Assembly (NCBI GenBank): GCA_050955025.1
Contig: JBPBQX010000225.1
Span: 1 to 13,028 of the forward strand
Length of the DNA: 13,028 bases
Direction of reading: 5' to 3'
Source: CAXSEF01 sp050955025
GTDB taxonomy: Bacteria > Pseudomonadota > Alphaproteobacteria > Acetobacterales > Acetobacteraceae
In this document: positions 1 through 6,917 of the stretch, one piece after another
Position numbering within the stretch: the stretch's first letter is position 1
How the letters are laid out: each line of letters opens with the position of its first letter
Program-made: the position numbers and the translations under genes
Notes under the pieces: model-generated
Told to the model about the DNA's origin: nothing
Database searches by the model: none
What the model saw: the letters and a program-made list of their open reading frames with translations, nothing else

Positions 1-705
1 ACGCAGGGCGCCACGGCCGCGGCCGGCGCGGCACCCGGCGGCGCGTCGCCGGCACCTGCCGCGGCGGCGGACCCGAACCTCGCGAGCGCCACGCTGGACG
101 CCGCCGTGTCCGCGCCCGCCGCGCCGTCCGCGAAGGCGCGAGCGGTTCCGCCGGCAGCGCCGTCGCAGCGCGCCACGCCGCAGGAGCTGGCGGCGCTGCA
201 GGACTCCGCGCCGGCCGCGGGGGCGCCGCTGGTGGTGGCGGGGCAGACGGCGGACGCCGGCGTCATGCTGCCGCCCGTGGCCGCCGAGCCGCCGCCGGCG
301 CCCTCGTTCGAGGTGGCCGTGGCGGGCGGTCCGGCGCCGGGCGTCGCCGCGGACGCGCCGCCGCCCGCGGCGCGCGAGCCGCTGTCGCGGGCGACGCCGC
401 TGGAGCCGCTGTCGCGCCGGGGCACGCCGGTGCGGTTCCAGCAGGGCAGCGCCGTGCTGCTGCCCGACCAGGCGGGGGTGCTGCGCGCGCTCGCGGGGCG
501 GCGGGGCAAGGCGCCGGTCTCGGTCACCGGGTACGGCGACGCCGGCGCGGACACGCCCGACGCGCAGTCCGACGCGCTGTCGCTGGGGCTGCAGCGGGCG
601 CAGGCGATGTCGGCGGTGCTGGGCACCTACGGCGTGCCGGCGGACGCGATCCGCATCGCCGCCGAAGCCTTCGGTCGCGGCGGCACCGTGCGGCTGTTAC
701 ACTGA
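1..705 (+). CDS. OmpA-like C-terminal domain protein (5'-truncated by window edge)
   Basis: The frame is open from the first base and ends at TGA 703-705, so the true start lies upstream; the GTG at 106 is an internal codon with no good reason to be the start. The visible part is about 234 residues. The first ~140 are a low-complexity Ala/Pro/Gly-rich stretch, probably an extended linker in the envelope. The last ~90 (about bases 424-702) look like an OmpA/MotB-type peptidoglycan-associating domain: VRFQQGSAVL, then an LRALA helix, the strand VSVTGYGDAG, a helix with LGLQRAQAM, then YGVPADAIRIAAEAFGRGG. Proteins of this type usually sit in the periplasm or outer membrane and bind peptidoglycan. 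The signal peptide, if any, is outside the window. The OmpA-like call is from pattern only; the family is divergent and the N-terminal part could hold other domains. Confidence 0.7.
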   Translation, partial: TQGATAAAGAAPGGASPAPAAAADPNLASATLDAAVSAPAAPSAKARAVPPAAPSQRATPQELAALQDSAPAAGAPLVVAGQTADAGVMLPPVAAEPPPAPSFEVAVAGGPAPGVAADAPPPAAREPLSRATPLEPLSRRGTPVRFQQGSAVLLPDQAGVLRALAGRRGKAPVSVTGYGDAGADTPDAQSDALSLGLQRAQAMSAVLGTYGVPADAIRIAAEAFGRGGTVRLLH

Positions 706-727
706 CGCCCCCGCCGCATCGACGATC

Positions 728-741
728 CGCCCCGAAGGGCG
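728..741 (+). other. small hairpin in the gap before alaC
   Basis: CGCCC-CGAA-GGGCG forms a perfect 5-bp stem with a 4-nt loop, 22 bases after the stop of the OmpA-like gene and about 28 bases before the alaC ATG. No T-run follows, so a factor-independent terminator is not supported. In DNA this rich in G and C a 5-bp stem may be chance. Confidence 0.25.
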
Positions 742-769
742 CCCGCTTCCTCCTGCTTCCGAGCGTGCC

Positions 770-1984
770 ATGACCGACGAGTTCCACCGCATCCGCCGCC
801 TGCCGCCCTACGTGTTCGCCGAGGTCAACAAGGCCAAGGGAGCCGCCCGCGCACGCGGGGAGGACATCATCGACCTGGGCATGGGCAACCCGGACAGCCC
901 GACGCCGCCGCACATCGTCGCCAAGCTGGTCGAGACGGTGGCCGACCCGCGCTCCCACGGCTACTCGGTGAGCAAGGGCATCCCCGGGCTGCGGCGCGCG
1001 CTCGCGGGCTACTACGCCAGGCGCTTCGACGTGGGGCTCGATCCGGAGACGGAAGTGATCGCCACCATCGGCTCCAAGGAGGGGCTCGCGAACCTCGCGT
1101 CGGCGATCACCAGCCCCGGCGACACGATCCTCGTGCCCAACCCGAGCTATCCGATCCACCAGTTCGGCTTCGTGATCGCGGGCGCCTCGGTGCGCTCGAT
1201 CCCGGCCGAGCCGGGCGAGGACATGCTGCGCGCGCTGGACCGCGCCGTGCGCCATTCCGTGCCCAAGCCGACGGCGCTGATCGTGAACTTCCCGTCCAAC
1301 CCCACGGCGTTCATCGCGGACCTCGACTTCTACAAGGAGATCGTCGCCTTCGCGCGGCGCGAGGGCATCTGGATCCTGTCGGATCTCGCGTATGCCGAGA
1401 TCTACTTCGGCGACCGCGTGCCGCCGTCGATCCTGCAGGTCGAGGGGGCGAAGGACATCGCGGTCGAGTTCACGTCGATGTCCAAGACCTACTCGATGGC
1501 GGGCTGGCGGATCGGCTTCGCGGCAGGCAACGCGCGCCTGATCGCGGCGCTGGCGCGGATGAAGTCGTACCTGGACTACGGGGCGTTCACGCCGATCCAG
1601 GTGGCGGCGGTCGCCGCGCTGAACGGGCCGCAGGACTGCGTCGAGGAGATGCGCACGCTGTACCGCGACCGGCGCGACGTGCTGATCCGCGGGCTCGCGG
1701 CGGCGGGGTGGGACGTGCCGTCGCCGGAGGGGTCGATGTTCGCGTGGGCGCCGATCCCGCCGCGCTACGCGCATCTGGGGAGCGTGGAGTTCTCCAAGCT
1801 GCTGCTGTCGCGGGCGCAGGTGGCGGTGGCGCCGGGGCTCGGCTTCGGCGAGCACGGGGAAGGGTTCGTGCGCATCGGGCTCGTGGAGAACACGCAGCGG
1901 CTGCGGCAGGCCACGCGCAACATCCGGGCGTTCCTGCAGGCGGACAGCAACGTGGCGGCGCCCGCGTTCGAGGGCGCGAAGTGA
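770..1984 (+). CDS. alaC: PLP-dependent class I/II aminotransferase, AlaC-like
   Basis: The 404-residue protein is a fold-type I aminotransferase, cytoplasmic. It closely follows the pattern of E. coli AlaC: RLPPYVFAEVN near the N terminus, the conserved block DIIDLGMGNPDSPTPP, TIGSKEGLAN, and VPNPSYPIHQFG. PLP contacts are N177 in FPSNPTA, D205 and Y208 in SDLAYAEI, and the Schiff-base lysine K239 in SMSKTYSMAGWRIGF; an Arg for the substrate carboxylate is in GFVRIGL. AlaC makes alanine from pyruvate and glutamate. Alphaproteobacterial members next to hom are often labelled aspartate or LL-diaminopimelate aminotransferase, and substrate cannot be settled from sequence. The ATG start gives the full-length family N terminus; no strong Shine-Dalgarno is visible. 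It is the first gene of the alaC-hom-glpX-recJ series and is followed at once by a palindromic repeat. Confidence 0.9.
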   Translation: MTDEFHRIRRLPPYVFAEVNKAKGAARARGEDIIDLGMGNPDSPTPPHIVAKLVETVADPRSHGYSVSKGIPGLRRALAGYYARRFDVGLDPETEVIATIGSKEGLANLASAITSPGDTILVPNPSYPIHQFGFVIAGASVRSIPAEPGEDMLRALDRAVRHSVPKPTALIVNFPSNPTAFIADLDFYKEIVAFARREGIWILSDLAYAEIYFGDRVPPSILQVEGAKDIAVEFTSMSKTYSMAGWRIGFAAGNARLIAALARMKSYLDYGAFTPIQVAAVAALNGPQDCVEEMRTLYRDRRDVLIRGLAAAGWDVPSPEGSMFAWAPIPPRYAHLGSVEFSKLLLSRAQVAVAPGLGFGEHGEGFVRIGLVENTQRLRQATRNIRAFLQADSNVAAPAFEGAK

Positions 1985-2105
1985 GGAAGGTCGAGGCTCT
2001 GCCTCGAACTCCGCCAAGTGAAGCCCCTTGGATGGCTTCCCTTAAGTCAAGGGATCAAAGGGTCCTCGGACCCTTTGCGGGTCCGGGCAGAGCCCGGGCT
2101 TGCTT
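1985..2105. repeat. intergenic palindromic repeat, copy A (alaC-hom gap)
   Basis: This copy begins right after the alaC stop with GGAAGG and ends with CTTGCTTCC against the hom start. It holds four stem-loops: TCGAGGC-TCT-GCCTCGA at 1991-2007; a degenerate CCAAG/CTTGG pair at 2014-2031; CAAAGGGTCC-TC-GGACCCTTTG at 2056-2077 with 10-bp arms; and CCGGGC-AGA-GCCCGG at 2083-2097. The motif ACTCCGCC follows the first hairpin, as in copy C. It is the shortest and most degenerate of the three copies in the window. The element could act as an RNA stem-loop region between alaC and hom, slowing or ending transcription or stabilising the upstream message. That role is inference. Confidence 0.8.
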
Positions 2106-2108
2106 CCT

Positions 2109-3395
2109 GTGACGCTCCGTGTGGGCGTGGCCGGCCTCGGCACGGTGGGCGGCGGCGTGCTGCGCCTCCTGCGCGACAACGCGGCGCTGGTGGAGGCGCG
2201 GGCGGGCCGGCCGATCGTGGTCACGGCGGTGTCGTCGCGCGACCGGGGCCGGGACCGGGGCGTGTCGCTGGAGGGCGTTCGGTGGCACGAGGACGCGCGG
2301 GCGCTGGCGGCGGACCCGGACGTGGACGTGGTGGTGGAGCTGATCGGCGGGTCGGAGGGGGCGGGGCGGGCGCTGGTGGAGGCGTCGCTGCGGGCGGGGC
2401 GGCCGGTGGTGACCGCGAACAAGGCGCTGCTGGCGGTGCACGGCGCAGAGCTGGCGGAGGCTGCGGAGCGGGCGGGGGTGATGCTGGGCTTCGAGGCGGC
2501 GGTGGCGGGGGGGATCCCCGTGATCAAGGCGCTGCGCGAGGGGCTGGCGGGGAACCGGGTCGGGCGGGTCGCGGGCATCCTGAACGGGACCTGCAACTAC
2601 ATCCTGACGACCATGCGCGAGAGCGGGCGCGACTTCGCGGGCGTGCTCGCGGACGCGCAGGCGCTGGGGTACGCGGAGGCGGACCCGTCGTTCGACGTCG
2701 ACGGCGTGGACGCGGCGCACAAGCTGGCGATCCTGGCGGCGCTGGCGTTCGGGCGGCCGGTGGCGTTCGCGGAGCTGCACGTGGAGGGGATACGGGCGGT
2801 CTCGGCGCTCGACATCGGGTTCGCGGAGGAGCTGGGGTTCCGCATCAAGCTGCTGGGGATCGCGCAGAAGGGCGAGGGTGGCGTGCTGGCGCGGGTGCAC
2901 CCGTGCATGGTGGCGCGGGATTCGTCGCTGGCGCGGGTGGAGGGGGTGTTCAACGCGGTGGTCGCGGAGGGCGACTTCGTGGGGCGGCTGATGATCGAGG
3001 GGCGCGGGGCAGGGGCGGGGCCGACGGCGTCGGCGGTGGTCGCGGACCTGGTGGATTTGGCGCGCGGGCGCGTCGTGCCGGTGTGGGGGGTGGCGTCGGC
3101 CGCGCTGTCGCACAGCCCGGCGGCGGCGATGGCGGACCGGGTCGGCGCGTTCTACCTGCGGCTGATGGTGCGCGACCGGCCGGGGGTGATCGCGGATGTC
3201 GCCGCCGCGCTGCGCGACCACGACGTGTCGGTGGCGTCCATGCTGCAGCACGGGCGGGCGCCGGAGGAGGCGGTCGCGATGGTGCTGGTCACGCACGAGA
3301 CGCGCGAGCGCGACATGGCGGCGGCCATGCGCGACGTGGCGGGGCTGGACGCGGTGCTGGAGCCGCCGGCGCTGATCCGGATCGAGGCGGGGTAG
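2109..3395 (+). CDS. hom: homoserine dehydrogenase with C-terminal ACT domain
   Basis: It reduces aspartate semialdehyde to homoserine with NAD(P)H, the branch step toward threonine and methionine, in the cytoplasm. From GTG 2109 the protein has 428 residues, normal for the ThrA2/Hom class. The Rossmann motif VGVAGLGTVGGG is at residues 5-16, VVTANKALLA follows about residue 100, the family signature GILNGTCNYI is at 156-165, and the likely catalytic K205 is in AHKLAILAALAFG. An ACT domain from about residue 349 (LRLMVRDRPGVIADVAAAL) suggests feedback control by an amino acid, classically threonine. The start is uncertain: TTG 2100 is three codons upstream and lies inside repeat copy A, while GTG 2109 gives the usual short N terminus. 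Neither has a visible Shine-Dalgarno. Its stop is 438 bases before glpX. Confidence 0.95.
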   Translation: MTLRVGVAGLGTVGGGVLRLLRDNAALVEARAGRPIVVTAVSSRDRGRDRGVSLEGVRWHEDARALAADPDVDVVVELIGGSEGAGRALVEASLRAGRPVVTANKALLAVHGAELAEAAERAGVMLGFEAAVAGGIPVIKALREGLAGNRVGRVAGILNGTCNYILTTMRESGRDFAGVLADAQALGYAEADPSFDVDGVDAAHKLAILAALAFGRPVAFAELHVEGIRAVSALDIGFAEELGFRIKLLGIAQKGEGGVLARVHPCMVARDSSLARVEGVFNAVVAEGDFVGRLMIEGRGAGAGPTASAVVADLVDLARGRVVPVWGVASAALSHSPAAAMADRVGAFYLRLMVRDRPGVIADVAAALRDHDVSVASMLQHGRAPEEAVAMVLVTHETRERDMAAAMRDVAGLDAVLEPPALIRIEAG

Positions 3396-3426
3396 GGCGG
3401 TTCGGGCCTGCGGGGTGGGGCGGCTT

Positions 3427-3445
3427 CGTCCTGCGGCGCAGGACG
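3427..3445. repeat. palindrome 1, CGTCCTGC-GGC-GCAGGACG
   Basis: A perfect inverted repeat with 8-bp arms and a 3-base centre, 31 bases after the hom stop. Its core GTCCTGC/GCAGGAC recurs in the two palindromes downstream. There is no T-run after it. Confidence 0.75.
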
Positions 3446-3517
3446 CGGCGGGTGGTTCCGGGGCGCATACGGCAGGGTCAAGCCCGGTTCTGCGGTTGTG
3501 CGGTCCGTTCCCGGGGT

Positions 3518-3546
3518 CAATCTGTCCTGCGGCGCAGAACAGATTG
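3518..3546. repeat. palindrome 2, 13-bp arms with one mismatch
   Basis: CAATCTGTCCTGC pairs with GCAGAACAGATTG around a GGC centre; a C-A position is the only mismatch. It contains the same CTGC-GGC-GCAG heart as palindrome 1. Its right half (CAGAACA, 3535-3541) can alternatively pair with TGTTCTG at 3551-3557, and its GTCCTGC (3524-3530) can pair with GCAGGAC of palindrome 3. Confidence 0.75.
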
Positions 3547-3556
3547 CGGGTGTTCT

Positions 3557-3573
3557 GTCCTGCGCGGCAGGAC
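3557..3573. repeat. palindrome 3, GTCCTGC-GCG-GCAGGAC
   Basis: A perfect inverted repeat with 7-bp arms and a 3-base centre, 10 bases after palindrome 2 and 260 bases before the glpX ATG. It shares both arms with palindrome 1, with the centre changed from GGC to GCG. Confidence 0.75.
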
Positions 3574-3819
3574 GAAAGGGCCTTTTCGGGGCCGAATGTC
3601 CTTCGGCACCGTACGGATTATGCAAGTCCGGGCGGGCGTTCTCGCGTCGGGGCGGTCTGGGCAAGGGCCGTGATGCCGGCGCGGGGCAGGGAGTCGCAAG
3701 GGCCTGCGCGTGCGGAGGTGGCGCACGGGGCGCGCGGGCGAGGCTCGGGGGCGGGCGGGGCGAGGTGCGCTTTCGGTTGGCGCGCGGCCGGATGCGGCGT
3801 ATGGGCGAGGGCGGGTTCG

Positions 3820-3826
3820 GGAAGGA
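3820..3826 (+). promoter_or_regulatory. ribosome binding site of glpX
   Basis: GGAAGGA sits 7 bases before ATG 3834. It decides the start: the same frame is open upstream to about 3498, but only this ATG has a Shine-Dalgarno and gives the normal GlpX N terminus. Confidence 0.7.
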
Positions 3827-3833
3827 CGGCACG

Positions 3834-4829
3834 ATGAGCGACGCGGGTTCCAAGGGCTACCAGGCGGGCGACCGCAACCTCGCGCTGGACCTGGTGCGGG
3901 TGGTGGAGGCGGCGGCGCTGGCGGCGTCGCACTGGATGGGCCGGGGGCAGAAGAACGAGGCGGACGGCGCCGCGGTGGAGGCCATGCGACGCGCCTTCGA
4001 CACGGTCGAGATCGACGGCACCGTCGTGATCGGCGAGGGCGAGATGGACGAGGCGCCCATGCTCTACGTCGGCGAGAAGGTCGGCGCGGGCGGGCCTGCC
4101 ATGGACATCGCGGTCGATCCGCTCGAGGGCACGACGCTGACGGCGAAGGGCGGGCCGAACGCGATCACGACGGTGGCGCTCGCCGCGCGGGGCAATTTCC
4201 TCAATGCGCCGGACGTCTACATGGACAAGATCGCGGTGGGCGGCGGCCTGCCCGAGGGCGTGGTCGAGCTGGACGCGTCGATCGAGAACAACCTGCGCAA
4301 CCTGGCGCGGGCGAGGAAGCGCGAGGTCGGCGACCTGGTGGTGTGCACGCTGGACCGCGAGCGGCACGAGGAGCTGATCGCGCGCTGCCGGGCGGCGGGG
4401 GCGCGGATCATCCTGCTGTCGGACGGGGACGTGGCCGGCGTGATCGCCACGGCGCAGCCGGAGAGCGGCGTGGACCTCTACGTGGGGTCGGGGGGCGCGC
4501 CGGAGGGCGTGCTGTCGGCCGCCGCACTTCGTTGCGTGGGCGGACAGATGCAGGGGCGGCTCATGTTCGAGGACGACGCGCAGGTCAAGCGCGCGCTGGC
4601 CATGGGGATCACCGATCCGTCGCGGATCTACGGGATCACGGACATGGCGAAGGGCGACGTCATGTTCGCGGCCACGGGCGTGACCTCGGGCGCGATGCTG
4701 CGCGGGGTGCGGCGATACGGGCACGGGGCGACGACGCACTCGATCGTCATGCGGTCCAAGTCGGGGACGGTGCGGATGATCGAGGCCCAGCACAACTTCG
4801 ACACCAAGACGTGGGCGGCGGCGACCTGA
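3834..4829 (+). CDS. glpX: class II fructose-1,6-bisphosphatase
   Basis: The enzyme hydrolyses fructose-1,6-bisphosphate to fructose-6-phosphate in gluconeogenesis and related sugar-phosphate cycles, in the cytoplasm with divalent metal. The 331-residue length fits the GlpX family. Signature blocks are KNEADGAAVEAMR with metal-ligand candidate D44, IGEGEMDEAPMLYVGEKVG with E68 and E70, and DIAVDPLEGTTLTAKG with D95 and E98 next to T100/T101, matching the Asp/Glu metal site known in E. coli GlpX. Further conserved parts are VGSGGAPEGVLSAAAL and the C-terminal FAATGVTSGAML. Codon use is more C-ending than in hom and recJ, as often seen in well-expressed genes. It stands between hom and recJ, and repeat copy B begins directly after its stop. 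Confidence 0.97.
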   Translation: MSDAGSKGYQAGDRNLALDLVRVVEAAALAASHWMGRGQKNEADGAAVEAMRRAFDTVEIDGTVVIGEGEMDEAPMLYVGEKVGAGGPAMDIAVDPLEGTTLTAKGGPNAITTVALAARGNFLNAPDVYMDKIAVGGGLPEGVVELDASIENNLRNLARARKREVGDLVVCTLDRERHEELIARCRAAGARIILLSDGDVAGVIATAQPESGVDLYVGSGGAPEGVLSAAALRCVGGQMQGRLMFEDDAQVKRALAMGITDPSRIYGITDMAKGDVMFAATGVTSGAMLRGVRRYGHGATTHSIVMRSKSGTVRMIEAQHNFDTKTWAAAT

Positions 4830-4987
4830 AGGACAGGGAAGGCCGGGCTCTGCCCGGACCCGCCAGGGGCGAGCCGCCCCTGGACCGGCGCAACGGGGTT
4901 CCCACGTCGCCTTTCCTTTCGTGTGCAGGTCCAGGGGCGCTGCCCCTGGCGGAGTCCAGAGGCATAGCCTCTGGCCTTGCTTCTTGC
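4830..4987. repeat. intergenic palindromic repeat, copy B (glpX-recJ gap)
   Basis: The copy fills the gap from the glpX stop to the recJ start region. Left arm: GGGAAGG, then CCGGGC-TCT-GCCCGG at 4843-4857 and CCAGGGGC-GAGCC-GCCCCTGG at 4863-4883. Right arm: CCAGGGGC-GCT-GCCCCTGG at 4931-4949, the joint GGCGGAGT, then CCAGAGGC-ATA-GCCTCTGG at 4956-4974 and CTTGCTTCTTG. The two arms are roughly inverse copies of one another around a centre containing CTTTCGTGTG, which copy C also has as GCTTCGTGTG. The hairpin sequences differ between copies while the joints and ends are kept, as expected if pairing rather than sequence is conserved. Confidence 0.85.
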
Positions 4988-4995
4988 TGACGGCC

Positions 4996-6768
4996 GTGGA
5001 GCCGCTGAGCCTGACCGGGCGGCGCTGGGTCTGGCGCGAGGCGGAGGACCGGCTCGGCATGGCGCTGTCGCAGCGGCTGGGGGTGCCCGAGCTGGTGGGG
5101 CGGCTGCTGGCGGGGCGGGGCGTGGGCGTCGAGGGGGCGGCGGACTTCCTGGAGCCGACGCTGCGCGCGCTGCTGCCGGACCCGTCGGTGCTCGCGGACA
5201 TGGATACGGCGGCGGAACGGCTCGCAGGGGCGGTGCGCGCGGGCGAGAGCGTGGCGGTGTTCGGCGACTACGACGTGGACGGGGCGTGCAGCGCGGCGAT
5301 CATGGCGCTGCTGCTGCGCAGGCTCGGGTGCGTGGTGCGGACGCACGTGCCGGACCGGCTGCTGGAGGGGTACGGGCCGAACGCGGCGGCGCTGCGGGCG
5401 CTGGCGGCGGGGGGGGCGACGCTGATCGTGTGCGTGGACTGCGGCACGGCGGCGGGCGACATCCTGGACAGCGTCGCGGGGCTCGCGGACGTGGTCGTGC
5501 TCGACCACCACAAGTTCGAGGGGGCGGCGCCGCGGGTCGTGGCCACGGTGAACCCGAACCGGCCGGACGACGACTCGGGGCTGGGGGGGCTGTGCGCGGC
5601 GGCGATCGCGTTCCTCGCGGCGGTCGCGGTGGTGCGGGTGCTCCGGCGCGAGGGGTTCTTCGGCGCGAAGGCGCCGCCGGACCTGATGGGGCTGCTCGAT
5701 CTCGTGGCGCTGGCGACTGTGTGCGACGTGATGCCGCTCGCAGGGTTGAACCGGGCGCTGGTCACGCAGGGGCTCAAGGTGATGGGCCGGCGGGCGCGGC
5801 CAGGCGTGGCGGCGCTGCTCGCGGTGGCCGGCGGCGAGGGGGCGCCGTCGGCGTTCACCTGCGGCTTCGCGCTGGGGCCGCGGATCAACGCGGCGGGGCG
5901 GATCGGGGAGGCGGGGCTCGGGTTGGCGCTGCTGCTCTGCGAGGACGCGGGGGAGGCGGCGGCGATCGCGGCGCGGCTCGACGGGGTGAACCGGGAGCGG
6001 CAGGGCGTCGAGGCGTCGATGCACGACGCGGCCATGGCGGCCGGCGAGGCGCAGGTGGCGGCGGGGCACGCGGCGATCCTCGTGGTGCAGGCGGGGTGGC
6101 ATCCGGGCGTCGTGGGCATCATGGCGGGGCGGCTCAAGGAGCGGTTCAACCGGCCGGCGTGCGTGGGGGGGATCGTGGACACGGCCGCGGGTCCGGTGGT
6201 GAAGGGGTCGGGGCGGTCGGTGGCGGGGCTCGACATCGGGGCGGCGGTGATCGCGGCGCGGCAGGCGGGGCTGCTGCTGACCAGCGGGGGGCACGCCATG
6301 GCGGCGGGGTTCAACTGCGCGCCGGAGGGGGTGGCGGCGTTCCACGCGTTCCTGGATGCGCGGCTGGCGGGGGCTTCGGAGCTGCCGGCGGCGGCGGCGC
6401 TGGTGGTGGAGGGTCGGGTCGCGGTGGCGGGGGCGACGCTGGGGCTGGCGCGCGAGGTCGGGCGCCTGGCGCCGTTCGGGATGGGCAACGAGGAGCCGGT
6501 GCTCGTGCTGCCGCGCGCGCGGGTGGTGCGGGCGGATCGCTGCGGGCGGGAGGGCACGGCGCTGCGGGTGCTCGTCGAGGGCGAGGGGGGCGGGCGGCTG
6601 CGCGCGATGCTGTTCCGGGCGCGGGAGGGCTCGCGCGAGGGGGCGCTGGCGCGCGTGCTGGAGGGGCGGGCGGGGGAGCCGGTGGCGCTCGCGGGGCACC
6701 TGCGGGCGGAGAGCTGGCAGGGCGAGGAGCGGGTGGGGTTCACCATCGTGGACGCGGCGGGGGCGTGA
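4996..6768 (+). CDS. recJ: single-stranded-DNA-specific exonuclease RecJ
   Basis: RecJ degrades single-stranded DNA 5' to 3' in recombination and mismatch or base-excision repair. From GTG 4996 the protein has 590 residues, the usual size. DHH-family motifs are all present: GDYDVDG (D91, D93, D95), VDCG (D148), the name-giving DHH at 170-172, and ATVCDVMP with D244. GPRINAAGR follows near residue 296, then the DHHA1 part with SGRSVAGLDIG and GGHAMAAGF around H433, and a C-terminal OB-like region containing APFGMGNEEPVLVL. The start is uncertain: TTG 4984 is in frame four codons upstream, inside the end of repeat copy B, and neither start has a clear Shine-Dalgarno. Codons are strongly G-ending (GGG, GCG, CTG). 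The protein ends 73 bases before the tRNA gene. Confidence 0.96.
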   Translation: MEPLSLTGRRWVWREAEDRLGMALSQRLGVPELVGRLLAGRGVGVEGAADFLEPTLRALLPDPSVLADMDTAAERLAGAVRAGESVAVFGDYDVDGACSAAIMALLLRRLGCVVRTHVPDRLLEGYGPNAAALRALAAGGATLIVCVDCGTAAGDILDSVAGLADVVVLDHHKFEGAAPRVVATVNPNRPDDDSGLGGLCAAAIAFLAAVAVVRVLRREGFFGAKAPPDLMGLLDLVALATVCDVMPLAGLNRALVTQGLKVMGRRARPGVAALLAVAGGEGAPSAFTCGFALGPRINAAGRIGEAGLGLALLLCEDAGEAAAIAARLDGVNRERQGVEASMHDAAMAAGEAQVAAGHAAILVVQAGWHPGVVGIMAGRLKERFNRPACVGGIVDTAAGPVVKGSGRSVAGLDIGAAVIAARQAGLLLTSGGHAMAAGFNCAPEGVAAFHAFLDARLAGASELPAAAALVVEGRVAVAGATLGLAREVGRLAPFGMGNEEPVLVLPRARVVRADRCGREGTALRVLVEGEGGGRLRAMLFRAREGSREGALARVLEGRAGEPVALAGHLRAESWQGEERVGFTIVDAAGA

Positions 6769-6841
6769 GGGCGGGCGGGCGGATTCGGCCGTCTTGATTC
6801 GGGGGCGGGGGTCGGCTACCCCACGGGGCGCCGGCGCCTGC

Positions 6842-6917
<76 letters not shown>

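Larger units (their letters stand above)
3396..3833. other. 438-bp hom-glpX intergenic region with palindrome cluster
   Basis: No reading frame here looks like a protein: the frames that cross it are biased shadows rich in Arg, Gly and Ala. The first 180 bases carry three palindromes with a common core (listed separately), plus GGGCC repeats at about 3578-3593 and the palindrome CCGTACGG at 3609-3616. The last 220 bases are G-rich without clear structure until the glpX ribosome binding site. The region may contain the hom terminator and the glpX promoter or leader; I see no convincing -35/-10 pair. Confidence 0.6.

Noticed and set aside
524..2017. Long minus-strand open frame opposite the OmpA-like gene and alaC
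   Set aside because: Arg-rich, no recognisable domain, fully overlapped by a clear aminotransferase on the + strand.
3485..3512. Possible alphaproteobacterial LexA box (GTTC-N7-GTTC)
   Set aside because: GTTC occurs at about 3487 and 3507, but the spacing is wrong.
3427..3573. Possible CRISPR array
   Set aside because: Only three palindromes of different lengths with spacing of 73 and 10 bases; no constant repeat-spacer pattern and no cas genes.
2018..3673. Plus-strand open frame overlapping hom in another frame
   Set aside because: Gly/Ala/Arg-rich; hom in its own frame has Rossmann, catalytic and ACT motifs.
3618..5201. Minus-strand open frame opposite glpX
   Set aside because: Composition-driven shadow; it also reads through repeat copy B.
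4747..6699. Long minus-strand open frame (650 codons) opposite glpX end and recJ
   Set aside because: It is a shadow of recJ in GC-rich DNA: the peptide is Arg/Pro/His-rich low complexity with no domain, while recJ on the other strand has every family motif.
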